Positions 1-7,358 of a stretch of 25,768 nucleotides of DNA are shown piece by piece. This DNA is from Comamonadaceae bacterium (GTDB lineage Bacteria > Pseudomonadota > Gammaproteobacteria > Burkholderiales > Burkholderiaceae_C). Location: the NCBI GenBank assembly GCA_947454695.1, contig CANGMW010000006.1, positions 1 through 25,768 of the forward strand, given 5' to 3'. Position numbers and translations under genes: made by a program. The notes under the pieces were generated by a model. The model was not told the DNA's origin and searched no databases. It saw only the letters and a program-made list of their open reading frames with translations. How positions within the stretch are numbered: position 1 is the stretch's first letter; each line of letters starts with the position of its first letter.

Positions 1-1
1 C

Positions 2-127
2 ACCTGCGAAGGCGGTGAGTACAAAGTGGTCGAAGGCCTGGCCATCGACGAGTTCAGCCAGTCCTGCATCAACAAAACCCTCAAAGAGTTGCAAGACGAG
101 CAAGCCGGCGTTGCGCACTTGGTTTAA
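2..127 (+). CDS. mdh: Malate dehydrogenase, C-terminal end (partial)
   Basis: The last 41 residues of a reading frame open at the left edge and stopping with TAA at 125-127. The tail contains FSQSCINKTLKELQDEQAG and ends in HLV, which matches the conserved C-terminus of the roughly 328-residue NAD-dependent malate dehydrogenase of Burkholderiales. The enzyme interconverts malate and oxaloacetate in the cytoplasm as part of the TCA cycle. The substrate- and NAD-binding parts lie outside the window, so the assignment rests on the tail plus context: a CitE-like lyase and aconitase B follow on the same strand, a common arrangement in Comamonadaceae. The gap to the next start codon is 41 nt with no terminator, so co-transcription with the next gene is likely. 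Confidence 0.8.
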   Translation, partial: TCEGGEYKVVEGLAIDEFSQSCINKTLKELQDEQAGVAHLV

Positions 128-168
128 GTTGCGCTTTTGGCTTTGAGCACCCCGAGGACTTGAAAACC

Positions 169-1266
169 ATGAGCGCTACGTGCAACAGCGCCAAGGTCGC
201 CTCGGGGATGCGATCAGCTCATCCTCGCGAGGTTTTGCTCGGCGCGCAGGGGGTTTCGGGCGTGCTGCCTGTTTGTGACCACTACAGCGGTGTCGAGGCG
301 CGCATGCGCAAGAGCTTGCAGTTGCAAGCCGACTTGTCTGCGCACTACGGCACCTGCGTCATGGACGTGACGCTCGATTGCGAAGACGGTGCGCCCGTTG
401 GCGGCGAACACGACCACGCCCAGATGGTGCTTGCGTTGGCGAAGGATGCACAAGCGAAGTCCCTTCGTTCCTCCGTCCCCGCCCGCATTGCCGTGCGCGT
501 GCACCCGGTGGACCACCCCGCGTTTGAATCCGACGTAGCCACCCTGGTGGGCGGTGCCGCCTCGCTGTGGTGCCATGTGATGATTCCCAAGGTCGAGTCG
601 CTGGCCGATGTGCAGCGTGCCGCCGCCGCGGTCGATGCGGCTGCGCACGGCGCCAAGGGCGTTTTGCCCTTGCATGCGCTGATCGAGTCGCCCGCGGCCG
701 TTCACCGTGCGTTTGACATCGCCGCGCACCCGCGTGTGCAGTCCCTGAGTTTTGGTTTGATGGATTTCGTCTCGGCGCATGGCGGGGCGATTCCCGCCAG
801 CGCCATGAGCTTCCAGCCCGCAGGCAGTGAGCCCGATCAGTTCAGCCATCCCCTGGTGTTGCGCGCCAAGCTGGCGATCGCATCGGCTTGCCATGCGCAT
901 GGCAAAGTGCCCTCGCATTGCGTGGTCACGGAATTCAAGGACCCGGCGGTCATGGCCGCTGCCGCGCGCAAGGCCGCTCGGGAGCTCGGCTTCACGCGCA
1001 TGTGGAGCATCCACCCGGACCAGATCGCCCCGATCCTGCAAGCCATGGCCCCCAGCGACGCCGAGATTGAGCAGTCCGCGCGCATCATCGAAGCGGCTGG
1101 CGCAGCACAGTGGGCGCCCGTGAGTGTGGCCGGCCAGTTGCACGACCGGGCCAGTTACCGTTATTTCTGGCAGGTGCTGGAGCGTGCGCACCAGACGGGG
1201 CGTGCGTTGCCGTCCTCCATGCAAGCTTATTTCAGTGCCGCTGGCGTGGCCGCAGGTGTCGCATGA
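169..1266 (+). CDS. HpcH/HpaI aldolase / citrate lyase beta (CitE-like) family protein
   Basis: A 365-residue protein of the CitE-like superfamily: TIM-barrel, Mg-dependent lyases that cleave or form C-C bonds of acyl-CoA esters such as malyl-CoA, citramalyl-CoA or citryl-CoA. Visible signatures are LDCEDGAP (about residues 69-76), an RVHPVDHP strand, MIPKVES, the metal-ligand strand LHALIESPAAV, FGLMDFVSAHGG and a late SIHPDQIAPI. I chose ATG 169 rather than the in-frame TTG at 160 because GAGGA at 154-158 is well spaced for 169 and abuts 160. No citrate lyase alpha or gamma subunit is nearby, so citrate lyase itself is unlikely; a malyl-CoA/citramalyl-CoA lyase or thioesterase role is an inference. 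It lies between mdh and acnB, and its stop overlaps the next start (ATGA at 1263-1266), so the two are translationally coupled. Confidence 0.85.
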   Translation: MSATCNSAKVASGMRSAHPREVLLGAQGVSGVLPVCDHYSGVEARMRKSLQLQADLSAHYGTCVMDVTLDCEDGAPVGGEHDHAQMVLALAKDAQAKSLRSSVPARIAVRVHPVDHPAFESDVATLVGGAASLWCHVMIPKVESLADVQRAAAAVDAAAHGAKGVLPLHALIESPAAVHRAFDIAAHPRVQSLSFGLMDFVSAHGGAIPASAMSFQPAGSEPDQFSHPLVLRAKLAIASACHAHGKVPSHCVVTEFKDPAVMAAAARKAARELGFTRMWSIHPDQIAPILQAMAPSDAEIEQSARIIEAAGAAQWAPVSVAGQLHDRASYRYFWQVLERAHQTGRALPSSMQAYFSAAGVAAGVA

Positions 1267-1841
1267 GCACCGTGAAGTTGCCCGCCCTGATGTGCGCCCT
1301 GGCATGGGGCTTGGGCAGCCTGCTGCCCTTCGTTGTGCAGGCGCAGTCCGGTGCAAGCGCCAACGCGCGACCCCACCACAAAACGGCGCCGGTTCGCTTG
1401 GCGCGTGCACCGCAGGCGCCGGTGTTGCCGGCCCTGAGTGAGCCGCAAAGGCTGCTGGCGCAGCAGGTCGAAGTGGGGCGTTTCCCTTGTGAGTTTGGCG
1501 TGTTTGTGAACTTGCAGACTGTGTCGCGCGCGCCGGGTTATTTTCAGCTGCAGCATGGCAAGTCCACGCATTGGTTGGCCCCCGTTGAATCGGCTACTGG
1601 CGCGATCCGTCTTGAGGACGCTAAGACCGGGGTGGTTTGGTTGCAGCTTGGCAGCAAGTCCATGCTGATGAGTGAGAAGCTGGGCCGCCGTTTGGTGGAT
1701 GCCTGCATGAGTCCTAGCCAGGTGCTGGTCACGCTGGCCTTGCAGAAAAACCCGCCGCCTTTTATTTTGGATGGCCTGCCCACGCAGACCAAAGAGACGC
1801 CACCCGCCCTGGCCTTGGGCGAGCGGCTGGATGACAAGTGA
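1263..1841 (+). CDS. Exported protein of unknown function
   Basis: I do not recognise a family. The 192-residue protein begins with a typical Sec signal peptide: a short basic start, a hydrophobic core from about residue 7 to 24, and a likely cleavage after VQA near residue 27. It should therefore be periplasmic or outer-membrane associated. The mature part starts with an Ala/Pro/Arg-rich linker, then a compact beta-rich-looking region (FPCEFGVFVNLQ, GYFQLQHG, GVVWLQLG) with two cysteines that could pair. The start ATG overlaps the stop of the CitE-like gene by 4 nt, so it is probably translated by coupling. An open frame extends upstream to 1110 but would overlap the previous gene by over 150 nt and destroy the signal peptide, so I rejected it. 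Its conservation between the lyase and acnB would be the best clue to its role. Confidence 0.7.
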   Translation: MSTVKLPALMCALAWGLGSLLPFVVQAQSGASANARPHHKTAPVRLARAPQAPVLPALSEPQRLLAQQVEVGRFPCEFGVFVNLQTVSRAPGYFQLQHGKSTHWLAPVESATGAIRLEDAKTGVVWLQLGSKSMLMSEKLGRRLVDACMSPSQVLVTLALQKNPPPFILDGLPTQTKETPPALALGERLDDK

Positions 1842-1924
1842 CTTTGTAGACAACCCGGCCTGATGCGTTGCCTCGTGACGCTTCAAGCCGATCTGATTTT
1901 TATTGCTTTTAGAAGGAGTTGACC

Positions 1925-4510
1925 ATGTTGCAAGCCTACCGCGCTCACGTTGCAGAACGCGCCGCCCTCGGAATCCCCCCGCTGCCCCTGTCGGCCAAGC
2001 AAACGGGTGAACTGATCGAGTTGCTCAAGAACCCGCCCAAGGGCGAAGAAGTCACGCTGGTGGACCTGATCACGCACCGCGTGCCGGCCGGTGTGGACGA
2101 TGCCGCCAAAGTCAAAGCCAGCTACCTGGCCGCCGTGGCCCACGGCAGCGAAAAATGCGCGCTCATCAGCCGCGAAAAAGCCACCGAACTGCTGGGCACC
2201 ATGCTGGGCGGCTACAACCTCACGCCGCTGATCGATTTGTTGGACGACAAAGCCGTGGGTGCCGTGGCCGCTGAAGCGCTGAAGAAAACCCTGCTGATGT
2301 TCGACCAGTTCCATGACGTGCAAGAAAAATCGGCCAAGGGCAACGCCAACGCCAAGGCCGTGGTGCAAAGCTGGGCCGATGCCGAATGGTTCACCAGCCG
2401 TCCTGAAGTGCCCAAGAGCATCACGCTCACCGTGCTCAAAGTCACGGGAGAAACCAACACCGATGATTTGTCGCCCGCCCCCGATGCCTGGAGCCGCCCC
2501 GACATTCCGCTGCATGCGCTGGCCATGCTCAAAAACAAACGCGACGGCATCACGCCCGAAGACGACGGCAAACGCGGTCCCGTGAAATTCATCGAAGACC
2601 TGCGCGCCAAAGGCCATCTGGTGGCCTATGTGGGCGACGTGGTGGGCACGGGCTCTTCACGCAAATCTGCCACCAACAGCGTGTTGTGGTTCACCGGCGA
2701 AGACATTCCCTTTGTGCCCAACAAGCGTTTTGGCGGTGTGTGCCTGGGCTCCAAAATCGCCCCGATTTTTTACAACACCATGGAAGACGCCGGTGCTTTG
2801 CCGATCGAGCTGGACGTGAGCCAGATGAACATGGGCGACACCATCGAGCTGCGTCCCTACGAAGGCAAAGCGCTCAAGGACGGCAAGGTGATCGCCGAGT
2901 TCACCGTCAAGAGCGATGTGCTGTTTGACGAGGTGCGTGCCGGTGGTCGCATTCCGCTCATCATCGGCCGCGGTCTGACTGCCAAGGCACGTGAAACGCT
3001 GGGCCTGCAGCCCTCCACGCTGTTCCGTTTGCCGCAAGTGCCCAAGAGCCACGGCAAGGGCTTCACGTTGGCGCAGAAGATGGTGGGTCGCGCCTGCGGT
3101 CTGCCCGAAGGTCAGGGCGTGTTGCCCGGCACCTACTGTGAGCCCAAGATGACGTCCGTGGGTTCACAAGACACCACCGGCCCGATGACCCGTGACGAGC
3201 TCAAAGATCTGGCCTGCCTGGGATTCAGCTCCGATTTGGTGATGCAGTCCTTTTGCCACACGGCGGCCTATCCGAAGCCGGTGGACGTGAAGATGCACCA
3301 CGAGCTGCCCGACTTCATCAGTCACCGTGGCGGCATTGCGCTGCGCCCGGGCGACGGCATCATCCACAGCTGGCTCAACCGCATGCTCTTGCCCGATACC
3401 GTGGGCACCGGTGGTGACAGCCATACCCGCTTCCCGATCGGCATCAGCTTCCCGGCCGGCTCCGGTCTGGTGGCGTTTGCCGCGGCCACCGGCGTGATGC
3501 CGCTGGACATGCCTGAGAGCGTGTTGGTGCGCTTCAAAGGCAAGATGCAGCCCGGCGTCACCTTGCGTGATCTGGTGCATGCCATCCCGCTGTACGCCAT
3601 CAAGGCCGGTCTGCTGACGGTGGAGAAGAAGGGCAAGAAGAACATCTTCTCGGGCCGTATTCTGGAAATCGAAGGTCTGCCTGACATGAAAGTCGAGCAG
3701 GCGTTTGAGCTGTCCGATGCCTCGGCTGAGCGTTCGGCTGCCGGTTGCACCGTGCACCTGAACAAAGAGCCGGTCATTGAGTACATCAACTCCAACATCG
3801 TGCTGCTCAAGAACATGATTGCGCAGGGCTATGCCGATCCGCGCACCATTGGTCGCCGCATCAAGGCCATGGAAGCCTGGTTGGCCAATCCGCAGTTGCT
3901 GCAAGGTGATGCCGACGCTGAGTACGCGGCCGTCATCGAAATCGATCTGGCCGAGATCACCGAGCCGATCGTGTGCTGCCCCAATGACCCGGACGATGCC
4001 AAGACCCTGTCAGACGTGGCTGGCGCCAAGATTGACGAGGTGTTTGTGGGTTCGTGCATGACCAACATCGGTCACTTCCGCGCGGCCTCCAAACTGCTCG
4101 AAGGCAAGAAAGACATCCCGGTCAAGCTGTGGATGGCGCCGCCCACCAAGATGGACGCGCAGCAACTCACCGAAGAAGGCCACTACGGCGTGTTCGGCGC
4201 TGCGGGCGCGCGTATGGAAATGCCGGGTTGCAGCTTGTGCATGGGCAACCAGGCGCAGGTGAAAGAGGGCGCGACCGTCATGTCCACCAGCACCCGTAAC
4301 TTCCCCAACCGTCTGGGTAAGAACACCTTCGTGTACCTGGGTTCTGCCGAGCTGTCGGCCATCTGCTCCAAGCTGGGCCGTATCCCGACCAAGGCCGAAT
4401 ACCTCGCGGACATGGGCGTGTTGTCGGCCAATGGCGACCAAGTCTACAAGTACTTGAACTTCGACAAAATTCAGGAATACAAAGACGTGGCCGCCACGGT
4501 GGCCGACTGA
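1925..4510 (+). CDS. acnB: Aconitate hydratase B (aconitase / 2-methylisocitrate dehydratase)
   Basis: An 861-residue protein, close to the usual AcnB length of about 865. It isomerises citrate to isocitrate via cis-aconitate, and in many bacteria also serves the methylcitrate cycle. The N-terminal HEAT-like domain starts LQAYRAHVAERAALGIPPLPL; the swivel domain precedes the catalytic domains, as expected for AcnB rather than AcnA. The three [4Fe-4S] cysteines are visible: Cys711 in GSCMTNIGHFR, and Cys769 and Cys772 in PGCSLCMGN. Substrate-binding elements such as GTGGDSHTRFPIG are intact. ATG 1925 is preceded by AAGGAG (1913-1918) at 6-nt spacing, which fixes this start over the TTG at 1919. 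The gap to the preceding exported-protein gene is 83 nt. A strong terminator follows at 4555-4591. Confidence 0.97.
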   Translation: MLQAYRAHVAERAALGIPPLPLSAKQTGELIELLKNPPKGEEVTLVDLITHRVPAGVDDAAKVKASYLAAVAHGSEKCALISREKATELLGTMLGGYNLTPLIDLLDDKAVGAVAAEALKKTLLMFDQFHDVQEKSAKGNANAKAVVQSWADAEWFTSRPEVPKSITLTVLKVTGETNTDDLSPAPDAWSRPDIPLHALAMLKNKRDGITPEDDGKRGPVKFIEDLRAKGHLVAYVGDVVGTGSSRKSATNSVLWFTGEDIPFVPNKRFGGVCLGSKIAPIFYNTMEDAGALPIELDVSQMNMGDTIELRPYEGKALKDGKVIAEFTVKSDVLFDEVRAGGRIPLIIGRGLTAKARETLGLQPSTLFRLPQVPKSHGKGFTLAQKMVGRACGLPEGQGVLPGTYCEPKMTSVGSQDTTGPMTRDELKDLACLGFSSDLVMQSFCHTAAYPKPVDVKMHHELPDFISHRGGIALRPGDGIIHSWLNRMLLPDTVGTGGDSHTRFPIGISFPAGSGLVAFAAATGVMPLDMPESVLVRFKGKMQPGVTLRDLVHAIPLYAIKAGLLTVEKKGKKNIFSGRILEIEGLPDMKVEQAFELSDASAERSAAGCTVHLNKEPVIEYINSNIVLLKNMIAQGYADPRTIGRRIKAMEAWLANPQLLQGDADAEYAAVIEIDLAEITEPIVCCPNDPDDAKTLSDVAGAKIDEVFVGSCMTNIGHFRAASKLLEGKKDIPVKLWMAPPTKMDAQQLTEEGHYGVFGAAGARMEMPGCSLCMGNQAQVKEGATVMSTSTRNFPNRLGKNTFVYLGSAELSAICSKLGRIPTKAEYLADMGVLSANGDQVYKYLNFDKIQEYKDVAATVAD

Positions 4511-4554
4511 TCAGTTGACCCCGCGACGCGGCCGTTCGGCCGGGCTGTCAAAGC

Positions 4555-4591
4555 AAAAAACCCCGCCAAGTTCACCTTGGCGGGGTTTTTT
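4555..4591 (+). terminator. Rho-independent terminator after acnB
   Basis: A perfect 10-bp stem (CCCCGCCAAG at 4561-4570, CTTGGCGGGG at 4576-4585) with a 5-nt loop, followed by six T at 4586-4591 and preceded by six A. The A tract lets it work on both strands, but the minus strand has no gene to end here. It separates the TCA block from the phosphate-transport pair. Confidence 0.93.
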
Positions 4592-4644
4592 CTTGTCACT
4601 TCAGCGCCATTTTCCTGGCCCGGCGCGGTTAAACTCTTCGATAG

Positions 4645-4688
4645 TTTCATCAAATTTACATCAAATATTCACGAAACTTTCGCAATCA
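4645..4688 (+). promoter_or_regulatory. Candidate Pho-box-like 11-bp direct repeat upstream of the DUF47-pit pair
   Basis: Four consecutive 11-bp units read TTTCATCAAAT (4645-4655), TTACATCAAAT (4656-4666), ATTCACGAAAC (4667-4677) and a weaker TTTCGCAATCA (4678-4688). PhoB boxes are tandem 11-bp repeats of a TGTCAT-like core with an A/T-rich spacer. The period and the TCA/ACA cores followed by AAA fit that design, although the canonical TGTCA is not matched exactly. Position 40-83 nt before the start of a phosphate-transport gene pair makes PhoB control plausible. This is inference from pattern and context only. Confidence 0.35.
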
Positions 4689-4727
4689 AAAACGGATTGC
4701 CCAGTCGACTTGTTTTAGGAGATTCAC

Positions 4728-5375
4728 ATGCTGTTTGGAAAATTGATGCCGCGTGACGGCAATTTTTTTGAGATGTTCAACCAGCACGCCGACCACATCG
4801 TCGATGCGGCCCGGGCGTTTTCCCAATTGGTAGCCCACTACAGCGATGTCAATTTGCGTGAGCAATACAACCGCGACGTGGACAGCGCCGAGCGCGCGGC
4901 CGATCGCGTCACCCATGATGTGAACAAAGCGTTGCACAAGACCTTCATCACGCCGATCGACCGCGAGCAGATCCACAACCTCATCAACACCATGGACGAT
5001 GTGGCCGATCTCATTCAGGACTCGGCCGAGACCATGGCCTTGTACGACGTGCACCACATGACCGACGAGATCAGTCGCCTGACGGAGCTGAGCGTGAAGT
5101 GCTGTGAGCGTGTCAAGGATGCGGTGTATTTGCTGGAAAACATTGCCGACGCCAAAACGGCTGAAGCGGCACTCAAAACCTGCGAAGAAATCGACCGTCT
5201 GGAGTCGGACGCCGACCGCGTCATGCGCTCTGCTATGAGCAAGTTGTTTCGCGAAGAGCCCGATGTGCGTGAGGTGATCAAGCTCAAAGCGATTTATGAG
5301 TTGCTCGAGACCGTGACCGACAAGTGCGAAGACGTGGCCAACTTGATCGAGGGCATCGTCCTCGAAAACTCCTGA
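4728..5375 (+). CDS. DUF47 family (PhoU-like) Pit accessory protein
   Basis: A 215-residue, mostly helical cytoplasmic protein of the DUF47/TIGR00153 family, distantly related to PhoU. It is rich in Asp/Glu and His along helices, with acidic patterns such as NTMDDVADLIQDSAE and EIDRLESDADR that in PhoU-like proteins bind metal ions. Members are normally encoded beside Pit phosphate transporters and are thought to modulate them; in Sinorhizobium the orfA-pit pair has this organisation. The ATG follows AGGAG (4717-4721) at 6-nt spacing. The transporter begins 12 nt after this stop, so the two form an operon. The upstream Pho-box-like repeat suggests phosphate-responsive control. Confidence 0.92.
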   Translation: MLFGKLMPRDGNFFEMFNQHADHIVDAARAFSQLVAHYSDVNLREQYNRDVDSAERAADRVTHDVNKALHKTFITPIDREQIHNLINTMDDVADLIQDSAETMALYDVHHMTDEISRLTELSVKCCERVKDAVYLLENIADAKTAEAALKTCEEIDRLESDADRVMRSAMSKLFREEPDVREVIKLKAIYELLETVTDKCEDVANLIEGIVLENS

Positions 5376-5387
5376 TCGGCCCGCACC

Positions 5388-6398
5388 ATGGACTTAGCTC
5401 CAACTGCTCTGTGGGTTGTGCTGCTGCTGGTGTTTCTGGCACTGGCATTTGACTTCATGAATGGCTTTCATGATGCGGCCAATTCCATCGCCACGGTGGT
5501 CTCCACCGGCGTCTTAAAGCCCGGACAAGCCGTGCTCTTTGCCGCCTTCTTTAACTTTGTGGCCATCTTCATCTTTCATTTGAGCGTGGCCGCCACGGTG
5601 GGTAAAGGCATTGTGCAACCCGGCGTGGTGGATACCCATGTGGTGTTTGGCGCGCTGGTGGGTGCCATCACCTGGAACCTCATCACCTGGTACTACGGCA
5701 TTCCCAGCAGCTCCTCGCATGCGCTGATTGGTGGCATTGCGGGTGCGGTGATCGGCAAGGCGGGCACCGACGCACTGATCGCCAGTGGAATTTTGAAAAC
5801 CGTCATATTCATTTTTGTCTCGCCATTTTTGGGCTTTTTGCTCGGCTCGCTGATGATGGTGTTGGTGTCGTGGGTGTTCAGGCGCGCCACGCCCTCAAGG
5901 GTGGATCGCTGGTTCCGTCGTTTGCAACTGGTCTCGGCAGGTGCCTACAGCCTGGGTCACGGCGGCAACGACGCCCAAAAAACCATTGGCATCATTTGGA
6001 TGTTGCTCATTGCTACCGGCTATGTGGCCGTGGGCGATAAGGCGCCGCCGACCTGGACCGTGGTGTGCTGCTACACGGCCATTGGTGCGGGCACCATGTT
6101 CGGCGGCTGGCGCATTGTCAAGACCATGGGTCAGCGCATCACCAAGCTCAAGCCTGTAGGCGGGTTTTGTGCGGAAACAGGCGGTGCCATCACCCTGTTT
6201 TTGGCTACAGCCATGGGCATTCCGGTCTCCACCACACACACCATCACTGGTGCCATCGTGGGTGTGGGCGCTTCGCACCGCGCCAGCGCTGTACGCTGGG
6301 GCGTGGCGGGCAATATTGTGTGGGCGTGGGTTTTCACCATCCCCGCCAGCGCCTTTGTGGCAATTACAGCCTACTGGGCCAGCCTGCAGTTGTTCTGA
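5388..6398 (+). CDS. pit: Inorganic phosphate transporter, Pit family
   Basis: A 336-residue inner-membrane protein of the PiT family (Pfam PHO4), which imports metal-phosphate by proton symport with low affinity. The two inverted half-repeats are evident: the first carries DFMNGFHDAANSIAT (about residues 23-37) and SSSSHALIGG, the second carries GHGGNDAQKT and GIPVSTTHT. About ten hydrophobic segments are visible. The length matches the short bacterial Pit subgroup that pairs with DUF47 proteins, unlike the roughly 500-residue E. coli PitA. No clear Shine-Dalgarno is seen; the 12-nt gap to the preceding gene suggests translational coupling. The stop codon directly abuts the stop of the convergent TM2 gene at 6399, with no room for a separate terminator. 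Confidence 0.95.
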   Translation: MDLAPTALWVVLLLVFLALAFDFMNGFHDAANSIATVVSTGVLKPGQAVLFAAFFNFVAIFIFHLSVAATVGKGIVQPGVVDTHVVFGALVGAITWNLITWYYGIPSSSSHALIGGIAGAVIGKAGTDALIASGILKTVIFIFVSPFLGFLLGSLMMVLVSWVFRRATPSRVDRWFRRLQLVSAGAYSLGHGGNDAQKTIGIIWMLLIATGYVAVGDKAPPTWTVVCCYTAIGAGTMFGGWRIVKTMGQRITKLKPVGGFCAETGGAITLFLATAMGIPVSTTHTITGAIVGVGASHRASAVRWGVAGNIVWAWVFTIPASAFVAITAYWASLQLF

Positions 6399-6848
6399 TT
6401 ACTGGCTGATGTCGCGCGCTTGTTCGATCTGGTATTCGAAGTAGCGCTGAAAGCCAAAGGCCAAACTGGCCATGAGTGACGTGGTGCCGATGAGCAAAGC
6501 GCACACGATGGCGCAAATCGTGAGCCATCGTGTTTGCCCGGCGCTCGCCTGCGCGGGCCCGGTCGGGTTGAAGCGCGTGTTCCAGCGTTCTTTGTCCATC
6601 AAGCCGTACACGATGGCGTTGAGCGCACTGGCGGCGATGCTCATGCCCAGAAACGGAATCAGCACCCAACTCCAGTGGTCATCCACGCCAAACTGCTGAA
6701 CCCGTTGCACCCCATACCAGCCCACGGCACTGGGGATTGCCCAAACCCAGCCCAGCCAATCCGAGAACCCGAACAGGTAAAAACGGTGAAGCCCGATGGG
6801 CCCACCCAAAAATGCCAGCCAAGCAGCTAAGGTTTTGTTTTTGATCAT
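6399..6848 (-). CDS. TM2-domain membrane protein
   Basis: A 149-residue protein that begins MIKNKTLAAWLAFLGG and carries the TM2 signature GLHRFYL, followed by a second hydrophobic segment. TM2 domains are a helix-turn-helix pair of membrane segments. Further segments follow around residues 70-90 (WVLIPFLGMSIAASALNAIVYG) and near the C-terminus (LTICAIVCALLIGTTSLMASLAFGF). The function of bacterial TM2 proteins is unknown. I took the ATG at 6848 because it places the Lys/Asn-rich leader directly before the first TM2 helix; an upstream in-frame start at 6881 would add 11 residues of no recognisable content. The gene is convergent with pit with zero intergenic distance. Confidence 0.75.
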   Translation of the reverse strand: MIKNKTLAAWLAFLGGPIGLHRFYLFGFSDWLGWVWAIPSAVGWYGVQRVQQFGVDDHWSWVLIPFLGMSIAASALNAIVYGLMDKERWNTRFNPTGPAQASAGQTRWLTICAIVCALLIGTTSLMASLAFGFQRYFEYQIEQARDISQ

Positions 6849-6940
6849 GGGCCTATTGTCGCTTGCGCCAGCAGCTTCCATGAGCCGGGGGGGCGTGATT
6901 CACGGGGCACGAGGGGCTAAGCTCGCCGGCATGAGCAATC

Positions 6941-6958
6941 TGGTTATAATAGAAGGCT
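6941..6958 (+). promoter_or_regulatory. Promoter -10 and start region for the rpsP operon
   Basis: A perfect TATAAT lies at 6945-6950, followed by AG and AAGGCT (6953-6958), placing the expected transcription start near 6957. No convincing -35 hexamer is seen at 16-18 nt. The same TATAAT-nn-AAGGCT arrangement recurs before rplS and, as CATAAT, before the DEAD-box helicase. Confidence 0.7.
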
Positions 6959-6959
6959 A

Positions 6960-7036
6960 TTCAGTGTGTCGCTGGCCGGGTGGTCATGCGCGTGTCTCAA
7001 CACTGAAAGACGTGTTCTAGGCCGGTTTCGTCCGGC
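6960..7036 (+). promoter_or_regulatory. Structured 5' leader of rpsP
   Basis: The predicted leader of about 95 nt starts with a perfect 8-bp inverted repeat, TTCAGTGT (6960-6967) with ACACTGAA (7000-7007), enclosing a 32-nt GC-rich loop. A second hairpin follows, GCCGG (7021-7025) with CCGGC (7032-7036), 4 nt before the Shine-Dalgarno AAAGGA (7041-7046). The layout resembles autoregulatory ribosomal-protein leaders, but no match to a known family is claimed. Confidence 0.4.
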
Positions 7037-7052
7037 ACCCAAAGGATTAACT

Positions 7053-7304
7053 ATGGTCGTCATTCGACTCTCTCGTGGTGGCGCTAAAGCGCGCCCGTTT
7101 TTCAACATCGTCGTGGCTGACAAGCGTAACCGTCGTGACGGCCGTTTCATTGAGCGCATCGGTTTTTACAACCCGATCGCCACGGCCAATGAAGAAAGCA
7201 TTCGCATTGCGCAAGACCGCCTGACCTATTGGAAAGGCGTTGGCGCTCAGGCTTCCCCCACGGTGGAACGCCTGATTAGCCAAGCTGCCAAAAAGGCCGC
7301 TTGA
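7053..7304 (+). CDS. rpsP: 30S ribosomal protein S16
   Basis: An 83-residue protein beginning MVVIRLSRGGAKARPFFNIVVAD and continuing RRDGRFIERIGFYNP, the universal S16 signature. It binds 16S rRNA and is needed for assembly of the 30S body. The ATG follows AAAGGA (7041-7046) at 6-nt spacing; the frame is open further upstream but that stretch is leader RNA. It is the first gene of the conserved rpsP-rimM-trmD-rplS operon. The C-terminal residues SPTVERLISQAAKKAA are typical of betaproteobacterial S16. The next gene starts 34 nt downstream behind a strong hairpin. Confidence 0.98.
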   Translation: MVVIRLSRGGAKARPFFNIVVADKRNRRDGRFIERIGFYNPIATANEESIRIAQDRLTYWKGVGAQASPTVERLISQAAKKAA

Positions 7305-7324
7305 GCTTTTGCCAGCTTCACAAG

Positions 7325-7358
7325 GCTTCCAAGCCATCATGCTGACGGGCTTGGAAGC
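7325..7358 (+). promoter_or_regulatory. Hairpin enclosing the rimM start codon
   Basis: A perfect 11-bp inverted repeat, GCTTCCAAGCC (7325-7335) with GGCTTGGAAGC (7348-7358), leaves a 12-nt loop holding the rimM ATG at 7339-7341. A G-U pair can extend the stem by one. The downstream arm lies in the first codons of rimM and the upstream arm occupies the place of a Shine-Dalgarno. It is expected to limit rimM translation relative to rpsP. Confidence 0.7.

Noticed and set aside
214..1410. A 398-codon open frame on the minus strand opposite the CitE-like gene
   Set aside because: It has no family features, spans two plus-strand genes and reflects GC-rich codon bias.
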